The notes under the pieces: model-generated
Seen by the model: the letters and a program-made list of their open reading frames with translations, nothing else
The model's database searches: none
Told to the model about the DNA's origin: nothing
Position numbers and translations under genes: made by a program
Shown: piece after piece, positions 6,878-12,684 of the stretch
Layout of the letters: each line of letters begins with the position of its first letter
Numbering within the stretch: position 1 is the first letter of the stretch
From: JAMWZF01 sp041628615
GTDB lineage: Bacteria > Pseudomonadota > Alphaproteobacteria > Rhodobacterales > Rhodobacteraceae
Length of the DNA stretch: 12,684 bases
Reading direction: 5' to 3'
Assembly (NCBI GenBank): GCA_041628615.1
Contig: JBFKOW010000104.1
Span: 1 to 12,684 of the forward strand

Positions 6878-8074
6878 CTACCGCAGGTTCAGGTTGGAAT
6901 AGTGCAAGAGGCCCCAGTCCGCGAGGACGGGGCCAAGCTTGCTCCAGAGCCCCCGGACCGCCGCCGGATCGGCCTTGGCCGCCGCCGCGATCCGGCTCAG
7001 GCTGCGCTTCCCGTCGACCGCCGCGAGCACCGGCGCCGCCGACTTCGGCACCGCGATCCGCGCCGCCATCTCGGGCAGCCGCAGCCCCAGCCCGCCGGTC
7101 CGCGCCACTTCGGCGGCGACCTTGCGCGGATCCCCGGCCAGCACCGGCACCGGGTCGCCCCGGTTCCAGGCGGCCGGGCCGCGCGCCTCGGCGGCCGGCA
7201 CGGCATAGCCGACATGGGTCTTGATCGACCCCGCCAGGGCCTCGGCCACCGCCATCCGCGCCAGCGGGTCGAGCCCTTCACCCGTGACGCCGAACCGCGC
7301 CGGGTCGTAGCGCACGGCCGGCAACAGCCCGACCAGCGCCCAGCCCGCCCCGGTCAGCATGCCGGCGAGATCCGGCACGCTGAACGCCCGGTCGCGGGAA
7401 TGCAGCAAGAGGTCGTAGAAGCCCGCGTCGCTGGCGAGGTGGTCGCCCAGATGGGGATTGCGCAGGAACGGGTGGTCCTGCGGCAGCCGGGCCTGCACCG
7501 CGCGGGCGGCGCGCAGCTTCTCCTCGGGCGGCAGGTCCCCGAACAGGGTGTCGTAGGCCGCCTGCAGCGGGTAGACCCCGGTCCGCCCGAGCGGCGCGTA
7601 GACCATGAAGCCCATGCCGCCGCCCGGCGCCAGCGCCTGCCGCAGCGCCGTCGCCCCGGCGCCGGGATCGGGCAGGTGGTGCAGCACGCCACAGCAGTCG
7701 ATGTAGTCGAAGGGGCCGAGCTCGGCGGCATCGAGCAGCGAGCCGGTGACGAAGGCGATCCCGGTCAGCCCGCGCACCCGCGCCCGCGCCTCGGCCACCG
7801 CGCGGGCCGCCCGGCTGAGATCGAGATAGGTGATCTCGTAGGGCCGCCCGGCATCGGTCAGAAGCTGCGCCAACTGGATCAGCCCGTCGCCGGTGCCGCC
7901 CCCCGCCACCAGCGCCCGCAGGGGCCGCGACCAGTCGCGCGCGCCGCCGAACAGGTAGTGGTCGATCTCCACCGGCCGCGACGGGCTGCCGGTGACGAGG
8001 CGCCTGCGCTCGTCTTCCGGGTCCCGCGCCGGGTAGGGGTAGGCCTCGTACTGGGCACGAACCGGATCCGCCAT
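6878..8074 (-). CDS. Class I SAM-dependent methyltransferase with a C-terminal winged-helix-like region
   Basis: The protein has 398 residues. It begins with a QYEAYPYPARDP segment found at the start of a group of bacterial methyltransferases. SAM-binding motif I is LVAGGGTGDG (55-64) and motif II ends in YLDLS (83-87). The post-motif strand is FDYIDCCGVLHHLPDP (122-137), followed by LAPGGGMGFMVYAPLG. Residues about 345-398 (VLAAVDGKRSLSRIAAAA onward) look like a small winged-helix or PqqD-like domain, perhaps for substrate recognition. The start at 8074 shares one base with the stop of the upstream gene (TGATG), so it is probably translated by re-initiation. The frame is open further upstream, but only as antisense-like sequence inside the neighbour. 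The substrate is unknown. It may act with the product of 8074-8949. Confidence 0.9.
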   Translation of the reverse strand: MADPVRAQYEAYPYPARDPEDERRRLVTGSPSRPVEIDHYLFGGARDWSRPLRALVAGGGTGDGLIQLAQLLTDAGRPYEITYLDLSRAARAVAEARARVRGLTGIAFVTGSLLDAAELGPFDYIDCCGVLHHLPDPGAGATALRQALAPGGGMGFMVYAPLGRTGVYPLQAAYDTLFGDLPPEEKLRAARAVQARLPQDHPFLRNPHLGDHLASDAGFYDLLLHSRDRAFSVPDLAGMLTGAGWALVGLLPAVRYDPARFGVTGEGLDPLARMAVAEALAGSIKTHVGYAVPAAEARGPAAWNRGDPVPVLAGDPRKVAAEVARTGGLGLRLPEMAARIAVPKSAAPVLAAVDGKRSLSRIAAAAKADPAAVRGLWSKLGPVLADWGLLHYSNLNLR

Positions 8075-8949
8075 CACGGCGCGATGAAGCGGATGCCGGG
8101 CATCGCGGCGATCTCGTCCACGTCGGCCTCGTATTGCAGGGTCAGGGCGTCGACCAGCGGCTCGGTCCAGCCGGGCACGTCGAGGGTTTCCTCGATCTCC
8201 TCGGGAAGGGCGTATTTCTCGAGAAAGGCGGCGATGATCCGGCGCTTCTGCGGCTCGGTCTGGGGCGGGTGGGTCTTGAGGTAGGACAGGAACCGTCGCA
8301 TCCCGTCCTCGCTCATGATCGCGGCCAGCAGGTCGAAGCCTCCGGTGATCTTGGTCATCGGGTCCACGCCCGAGATCTCGCGGATCAGGTTCGCCCAGAT
8401 CAGCGGCGTGTCCTCGTTGCACCAGGCGGTGATCTTCGCCTCGGGCGCGGCGGTCTGCATCCGGCGGATCAGGGCGGGCCAGCGCACGTCGAGCGGGTCC
8501 ATCCCCGACAGGTAGCGCTTCATTCCCGGGATCACCGCCTGGTCGAAGCAGGCCGGGATGAAGGTGGCGATGTTGCGCAGGCCGATGAACAGCTCGATCT
8601 CGTCGTCGGGGAACAGCGCCGAGAGGGTCGACAGCTTCAGTTCGGCATTGCCGTAGAACACCGCGCCGTCGAAGATCTGGTTCGGCACCGCCAGAAAGGC
8701 GTTGTGGCTCATCACCAGCCGGTCGGCCTCGGCCCCGTCGAGGATCGCGTCGAGCAGCACCTCCCGGGTCCCGGGCGAGGGCGGTTCGCCGCCGAGGTTC
8801 TGGATCGTTTCGCGCAGGAGCCGCCTGTACTTGCCCGGACCGGGCACCAGGATTCGCTGTTCGGCGAAGGTGTCGGCGTTCTTCAGCAGCGACTTGAGCA
8901 GCCGTTCGCCATCCGTCGCGTTCGCGCCGATGTGGAAAGCGATCTGCAT
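8074..8949 (-). CDS. Conserved protein, possibly a degenerate sulfotransferase-fold protein
   Basis: The protein has 291 residues. No catalytic domain is recognised with confidence. The N-terminus (MQIAFHIGANATDGERLL, then FAEQRILVPGPGKYRRLL) has the layout of bacterial sulfotransferases (HIGxxKTGTTxLQ, then a Gly/Pro turn after a short strand). A second family-like segment follows at 118-138 (IELFIGLRNIATFIPACFDQ). The Lys and Thr residues of the PAPS-binding loop are absent, so sulfotransfer would be unlikely; this reading is an inference. The protein appears soluble, with no signal peptide. It is translationally coupled to the following methyltransferase gene by a TGATG overlap, so the two probably act together. 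It lies 76 bp downstream of the type VI accessory gene and is probably not part of that module. Confidence 0.75.
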   Translation of the reverse strand: MQIAFHIGANATDGERLLKSLLKNADTFAEQRILVPGPGKYRRLLRETIQNLGGEPPSPGTREVLLDAILDGAEADRLVMSHNAFLAVPNQIFDGAVFYGNAELKLSTLSALFPDDEIELFIGLRNIATFIPACFDQAVIPGMKRYLSGMDPLDVRWPALIRRMQTAAPEAKITAWCNEDTPLIWANLIREISGVDPMTKITGGFDLLAAIMSEDGMRRFLSYLKTHPPQTEPQKRRIIAAFLEKYALPEEIEETLDVPGWTEPLVDALTLQYEADVDEIAAMPGIRFIAP

Positions 8950-9025
8950 CCCGCCCCGTCCTGATCCTGCCCTCGGCGCAGCTTAGGACGGGGCGGCGGG
9001 CGGCGCAAACCGTCAGGCGGGCCGA

Positions 9026-10276
9026 TCAGTGGAGCGTGACATCTCGGACCGGCTGCTTCCAGTTCGCCAGCGGCGCGCCGGGCTGCCGCAGGGCGAGCGC
9101 GAAGGCCGCCGCCCGCCGCTGCCGCTGGTAGCCGTGGATCAACCCGTGTTCGAGCGCCTCGGGGCTGCGCTGCCGGCCGAGGAACAGCAGCCCGGCGGGC
9201 AGCGCCGCGCGGAAGTCCCGCATGTGCCGCTCGACCGCCACCGGGTCGGGCCAGGGCACCTCCTCGTCCGGGTCGCGCGCCACGTTCGGATCGTCCGGGT
9301 CGTCGGTCGGCCCGGCCTCAAAGCCTTCGGGTGCGTCGGCGTCGAGATCGTCGAATTCGAGGTCGAGCCCGGTGATCAGGCACAGCGCCTCGCCCGCCCG
9401 CCGCCCGAGAACCGGGTCGGCCATCTGGCTGATCAGCCAGTCGATGGTCTGCGGATCGCCCAGCAGCCCGAAGCCGATGATCCGCTGCAGGAGCCCGTGG
9501 GGCTCGAAATCCAGCGTGTCGAGCCATTGCCAGCCGGCCTCGGCCCCGAGCGCCGGGATCGCGGTGGACAGCGCCAGTTCCCAGCGCGGCCCCGCCGCCC
9601 GCGCCACCTCGAGCAGCGCGACGGGAGCGGTGTCGCGTTCGCCCAGCATCGTCGCCGCCCAGAAGGTCCAGAACCGGCTGTCCCCGGTGTCGTCGGGCCG
9701 GTCCACGAAGATCCGGTGCAAGAGGTCCGCCCGGCCCAGTTCGGCCGCCAGCCGGCAGGCCCGCGCCCGCACCTCGGGTACGTCGTCGATGCAGGCGGCC
9801 AGCGCGGCATCGGGGTCGTAGCGCTGCGCCGACGCTCCGCCCAGCCCGATCGCCCGCGCCAGCGGCGCGTCGTGCTGCAGCAGCCCGTCGATCACCGTCC
9901 GCGCCGCGCCCGGGTCGAGCCAGCCCAGCGCCGAGATCGCCGGCCGGATCAGCGTCTCCGGGTTTTGGCCCACGGCTTCGAGCACCGTGCCGATCCGTTC
10001 CGCGTCTCCGCCCGGTCCGAAGGCGAGCGAGGCCAGCGTGAACATCTCGCCGGGCTCGGGGAAGCTGTCGAAGGCCGCCTGGGCGTGCTCCCAGCCCGCC
10101 GGTCCGGCGATCCGCAGCCCGTCGAGATGCGCCTCCAGCTGTTCATCGAGCCGCGACAGGTAGAGCCGGCTGTAATGCGGCGCGTTCACGCCCACGTCCC
10201 GCCGCACCCACAGGATCGCCGCATCCTCGCAGTGGAGGTCGAGGATCACCGGGATGGGGCGCGCGTTCCTGTTCAT
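9026..10276 (-). CDS. TIGR02270-family protein, type VI secretion accessory
   Basis: The protein has 416 residues. The start (PVILDLHCEDAAILWVRRD), the segment LDGLRIAGPAGWEHAQAAF (51-69) and the acidic linker before EEVPWPDPVAVERHM (338-352) are typical of TIGR02270 proteins. These occur next to VgrG, PAAR and effector genes of type VI secretion systems. Residues about 70-300 are made of helical pairs that read like HEAT repeats (for example ARACRLAAELGRADLLHRIF), suggesting a protein-binding scaffold, perhaps an effector-loading factor; the exact role is not established. It begins 6 bp after the DUF6484 gene stop, so the two are probably co-transcribed. Base composition is GC-rich like the core of the window. 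Confidence 0.88.
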   Translation of the reverse strand: MNRNARPIPVILDLHCEDAAILWVRRDVGVNAPHYSRLYLSRLDEQLEAHLDGLRIAGPAGWEHAQAAFDSFPEPGEMFTLASLAFGPGGDAERIGTVLEAVGQNPETLIRPAISALGWLDPGAARTVIDGLLQHDAPLARAIGLGGASAQRYDPDAALAACIDDVPEVRARACRLAAELGRADLLHRIFVDRPDDTGDSRFWTFWAATMLGERDTAPVALLEVARAAGPRWELALSTAIPALGAEAGWQWLDTLDFEPHGLLQRIIGFGLLGDPQTIDWLISQMADPVLGRRAGEALCLITGLDLEFDDLDADAPEGFEAGPTDDPDDPNVARDPDEEVPWPDPVAVERHMRDFRAALPAGLLFLGRQRSPEALEHGLIHGYQRQRRAAAFALALRQPGAPLANWKQPVRDVTLH

Positions 10277-10282
10277 GGCGGT

Positions 10283-10774
10283 CTAGTTGAGCTGCACCGA
10301 CCCGCCCTTGATCCGGTTCACCCCCGAGGACCGGGACGAGACGTAGGCCCCGCGGATCAGTACCTTGCCCTCCTTGGTAAGGGTGATCGAGGCGCGGCCG
10401 CATTTGAGGACGATCATTTCCTTGCCCTCGATCAGCCGGAAGTCCTGCGGCGGGCCGTCATCGACGGTGACGGTCGCCCGCTGTGCGCCGGTCCCGGTCA
10501 GCACCGGGATCTCGGCGGCGGCCGGGTCCGGGGCGGAGGGATCGACGATCAGTCCCATCACGATCGGCCGGTCGGGATCGCCCGCCTCGAACATCAGCGC
10601 CACCTGCGCACCGATGTCGTCCCGCCCGACCGCGACGGTCGCCCGCGCCGCGACGACCGCCCCCCGGCCCAAGGCTGGCACCGCCACCCGCGGCGCCCCG
10701 TCGGGCCCCATGTCGGCCAGGGTGCCGAGGACGACGCCATCTATGCGGCTTCTGGTGTCTATAAAGTTCGACAT
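10283..10774 (-). CDS. DUF6484-domain protein, type VI secretion effector module
   Basis: The protein has 163 residues. A conserved start IDGVVLGTLADMGPDGAPRV (11-30) is followed by GDPDRPIVMGLI (66-76), similar to the beta-barrel of spike proteins. A strand-rich end follows (EGKEMIVLKCGRASITL, then GKVLIRGAYVSSRSSG and IKGGSVQLN), resembling VgrG/PAAR tip sequences. DUF6484 proteins occur beside type VI effectors and may act in effector display or loading. The start at 10774 is fixed by AGGAGA 6 bases upstream (10781-10786). The first 12 codons are AT-rich and include ATA and AGA codons, while the rest is extremely GC-rich. The cassette boundary therefore lies inside this gene. Confidence 0.85.
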   Translation of the reverse strand: MSNFIDTRSRIDGVVLGTLADMGPDGAPRVAVPALGRGAVVAARATVAVGRDDIGAQVALMFEAGDPDRPIVMGLIVDPSAPDPAAAEIPVLTGTGAQRATVTVDDGPPQDFRLIEGKEMIVLKCGRASITLTKEGKVLIRGAYVSSRSSGVNRIKGGSVQLN

Positions 10775-10780
10775 CGCTAA

Positions 10781-10786
10781 TCTCCT
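10781..10786 (-). promoter_or_regulatory. Ribosome binding site of the DUF6484 gene
   Basis: AGGAGA on the minus strand, 6 bases before the ATG ending at 10774. It lies in the 23-bp gap after the propeller gene and rules against an upstream start in the same frame. Confidence 0.75.
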
Positions 10787-10797
10787 GATTTCAATTA

Positions 10798-11694
10798 TTA
10801 GGTCTGCAAAACGGATCGCCATTCGTCGCCGTCGAACAGGACGAGGTCTTGCCGCCCGATCGACCAAAGGCCGCTGGGCCCAACCTTGAGATCGTGTGCT
10901 GTGCGCATCACCTCGGTGTCAATCGGGTGGGCGACACCGATCTCACCAGCTTCCCACTTTAGGATAACGCTATTGGTAGCGAAATAGATGGCATCGCCGA
11001 ACGCTGCGGCAGACCAGATATCAGCGTCTGACTCCTCGTGTTCGACAGGTCGCCAGTCGGTGCCTCTTCCTTCGAGGATCGTCCCGAGTTGTCCGCCCAC
11101 AAACAGTCGGTCACTACCCGCGACTACCGAGGTCAGTATGAGGTTTGTGGGACTGTTGATCTCGGACCAATTCGGACCATTTCGAGCCCAGATCGCGCCG
11201 TCCCATCCCACGGCGTAAAGCTCATCTGCGCTGAAACCGTCCATGTCTTCAAAGCCGATGGGATCGTCGGTGTTCGGGCGCATCGCGTCAGTCGAGATTT
11301 CGATCCACTGCCGTCCACTGTCGCGCTGATGAAGGTGACGGTTAGTTCCACCTGAATAGACGGCGCCTGCGATATTCTTGAGGAATCGGACTTGATGGGA
11401 TTCGTAGCGATCCGGCGGGTACATCTGAGCCTGATCCCGCTCCACAGGTTTGTAATCGGAGACGTGTCCATTATTGTCGACCAGAACGGCGCGGTCACCT
11501 GTCTCGCTAATGCACATGCCCACGGTGAGCTGCGGAAAGGCACCTCCTTCAGACCACTCTCCGTCGGGGTCGCGGACCAGCAGCACCGTATGTGGCTCTT
11601 CGTTCGTGTTGACTCCCTTCTCTTGAGCAGCGACGACCACAGTCCGGTCAACAAACTCGACAGCGGTCAGCAGCAGTAGATCCTCGAATTCCAT
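10798..11694 (-). CDS. Beta-propeller protein, putative immunity protein for the adjacent toxin
   Basis: The protein has 298 residues with no signal peptide or membrane helix, so it is probably cytoplasmic. A repeat of about 40 residues is visible: AVYSGGTNRHLHQRDSGRQWIEI (111-133, shown by its ends), LYAVGWDGAIWARNGPNWSEI (159-179), LFVGGQLGTILEGRGTDWRPV (197-217), IYFATNSVILKWEAGEIG (236-253) and LWSIGRQDLVLFDGDEWRSV (276-295). Each has a strand, a Gly turn, a second strand and then a Trp, as in beta-propeller blades; weaker copies precede them. It follows the toxin gene by 29 bp and has AAAGG 6 bases before its ATG. Immunity genes typically lie immediately downstream of toxin genes and share their unusual composition, as here. 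The immunity role is inferred from position; a chaperone or adaptor for the toxin is possible. Confidence 0.72.
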   Translation of the reverse strand: MEFEDLLLLTAVEFVDRTVVVAAQEKGVNTNEEPHTVLLVRDPDGEWSEGGAFPQLTVGMCISETGDRAVLVDNNGHVSDYKPVERDQAQMYPPDRYESHQVRFLKNIAGAVYSGGTNRHLHQRDSGRQWIEISTDAMRPNTDDPIGFEDMDGFSADELYAVGWDGAIWARNGPNWSEINSPTNLILTSVVAGSDRLFVGGQLGTILEGRGTDWRPVEHEESDADIWSAAAFGDAIYFATNSVILKWEAGEIGVAHPIDTEVMRTAHDLKVGPSGLWSIGRQDLVLFDGDEWRSVLQT

Positions 11695-11723
11695 TTGTAA
11701 CCTTTCTGGCGCACGGCCGGTCG

Positions 11724-12684
11724 TCAGAGCGTGTACTTGCGTTTCACCGTTTTGGTCGCTTCTTTCACATCCGCATTGCTAGTGTTGCCAGTGTCGATTG
11801 CTCGAATTCGGCTGTCGTCTTTGACGCCGCATTGTTTGTGGTAGGCGTCGAGTTGTGCTTGCAGGCACTTTTCATCGCACTTTGAACCGGGAAATACTTT
11901 GCCCACAGCCTTGACCCCAGCGCTACTGACGGCCTTGTAGGACTTGGTTGGGTAGTTGCCGGTCTTGGTTCCATCCGCCTTGTCGAGTGTCTCTGATCGC
12001 GTGCGTTTGCCGTTTGCGTTGCCCTGCATCGTGTGCATCAGCCCGTGCGAGCCCCAGTGTTGGTTCTGGCCAGAAACACAGATGCAAGGCGCCATGTTTG
12101 CCGAGTATTGTTGCTTCTTGCCGCTGGAGTCGGTGGTGGTGGCACAGGCCAGTAGCGCATCGGACGATCCTCGGTCGCCGTCATAGAATGACGAAGCTTC
12201 TACTACATGATGCGGTGTCTGACCTGGGCAGCATTGCGCGCGCTTCTGGGATTCTTTGCTGTAGGGCACAAGTTGGCACTTGCGAGCCTTCAGGCAGTCG
12301 TTCTCCATGGTCGATTTCGTCTTATCCATGGCCTCTTGAGCATCCGCACCGTAGGCATTCACGTCACCTTCTGCACAAGCGTCCTTCCCGTTTTTCTTGT
12401 TCGGCTTGTAATTCGCGCAGGCCTTTTGTTCCTTTTCGATGTCCTTCTTGCAGGGACCATCTCCAGGCGAGGTGCCAGGGGTGTCCATGCCATCGATATA
12501 CGGCCAAGTCGGCGTATTCCCCGGCACCGAGCTGTGGTTGTGAGTCATGATGTCGAGCATCCGCACCGCGTTCGAGCCTTCGAACTTCACGTCCATCGAC
12601 CACATCTGGAAATAGACCTTGCCCATGTTCTTGGAGGTCACCACCCCCTTCTTGGGCGCGCAGCCGGCCTCGTCCCCCATCGAC
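11724..12684 (-). CDS. PAAR-like (DUF4150) type VI effector with Cys/His-rich HNH-type nuclease toxin domain (partial, start beyond the right edge)
   Basis: The frame is open at the right edge. The Met at 12680 is internal, since the family usually has residues such as SMGDEAG here. Counting from that Met, 318 residues are visible. Residues 1 to about 62 are the end of a DUF4150 PAAR-like domain (KGKVYFQ-like KVYFQMWSMDVKFEG, 21-35; THNHSSVPGNTPTWPY, 46-61), which caps the VgrG spike. Residues about 63-318 are the toxin: a linker, then TPHHVVEASSF (155-165) with His157-His158, PCICVSG (198-204) and HWGSHGLMH (208-216). This layout fits the Tox-GHH2 type of the HNH/Endonuclease VII fold, so DNA is the likely target. 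Thirteen cysteines lie between 77 and 284, suggesting bound zinc or disulfides. The toxin part is markedly poorer in GC than the window's core. It ends 29 bp before the propeller gene. Confidence 0.85.
   Translation of the reverse strand, partial: SMGDEAGCAPKKGVVTSKNMGKVYFQMWSMDVKFEGSNAVRMLDIMTHNHSSVPGNTPTWPYIDGMDTPGTSPGDGPCKKDIEKEQKACANYKPNKKNGKDACAEGDVNAYGADAQEAMDKTKSTMENDCLKARKCQLVPYSKESQKRAQCCPGQTPHHVVEASSFYDGDRGSSDALLACATTTDSSGKKQQYSANMAPCICVSGQNQHWGSHGLMHTMQGNANGKRTRSETLDKADGTKTGNYPTKSYKAVSSAGVKAVGKVFPGSKCDEKCLQAQLDAYHKQCGVKDDSRIRAIDTGNTSNADVKEATKTVKRKYTL

Larger units (their letters stand above)
10740..12480. other. Low-GC toxin/immunity cassette
   Basis: Hand counts per line give 80% GC for 10681-10740 and 38% for 10741-10800, a sharp edge. 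Inside, 11101-11160 is 52%, 11761-11880 is 52% and 12361-12420 is 52%. A control within the TIGR02270 gene (9601-9660) is 77%. The right edge is gradual: 12481-12684 is near 57-60%, so that boundary is approximate. The region covers the toxin domain, the propeller gene and the first codons of the DUF6484 gene. No transposase, tRNA or flanking repeat is visible, so homologous exchange between conserved flanks is the likeliest route of arrival. Confidence 0.65.

Noticed and set aside
6764..8284. A 506-codon plus-strand frame across the methyltransferase gene
   Set aside because: Its product is Arg/Gln/Gly-rich and featureless, and it overlaps gapR and the methyltransferase, both of which have good motifs.
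9029..10780. A 583-codon plus-strand frame opposite the TIGR02270 and DUF6484 genes
   Set aside because: It spans two unrelated genes on the other strand and has no recognisable domain or ribosome binding site.
10775..11723. Search for insertion sequence ends or attachment sites around the low-GC cassette
   Set aside because: No terminal inverted repeats, target duplications, integrase or tRNA sequence could be seen.

Overview
The window looks like a chromosomal segment of an alphaproteobacterium, most likely a member of the Rhodobacterales/Rhodobacteraceae. The evidence is very high GC with strong third-position bias, a GapR (DUF2312) protein, a FliM/FliN-family switch protein of the divergent Rhodobacterales type, a transporter-fused CbrA-like histidine kinase, and type VI secretion accessory genes. 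No rRNA, tRNA, CRISPR array or insertion sequence was found. No stretch over 300 bases lacks a gene; the largest gaps are 4687-4848 and 6442-6582.

Layout. Bases 1-264 hold the 3' end of a small membrane-anchored protein gene. It overlaps by 4 bp a large gene (261-2945) that fuses a sodium/solute symporter, a STAC-like region and a histidine kinase. After 88 bp, which contain a CtrA-like motif, comes a FliM/FliN-type C-ring protein (3034-4242). From there the strands alternate: a rhodanese-like TIGR01244 protein (4261-4686, minus), an unusual enoyl-CoA hydratase/3HCDH-C fusion without the NAD-binding domain (4849-6207, plus), a 71-residue membrane protein (6226-6441, minus) and gapR (6583-6873, plus).

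From 6878 to the right edge everything is on the minus strand. A SAM-dependent methyltransferase (6878-8074) is translationally coupled, through a TGATG overlap, to an upstream gene for a possible degenerate sulfotransferase-fold protein (8074-8949). Further right is a type VI secretion effector module, transcribed right to left. It consists of a PAAR-like (DUF4150) protein with a Cys/His-rich HNH-type toxin domain (11724 to beyond the window end), a beta-propeller protein proposed as its immunity partner (10798-11694), a DUF6484 protein (10283-10774) and a TIGR02270 protein (9026-10276).

The toxin and propeller genes are clearly poorer in GC than the rest: hand counts give about 52% in sample stretches, against 77-80% in nearby genes. 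The left boundary is abrupt and lies inside the first dozen codons of the DUF6484 gene. This looks like an exchanged toxin/immunity cassette set between conserved secretion-system genes. It is the most interesting region of the window. The rearranged beta-oxidation-type protein is second.
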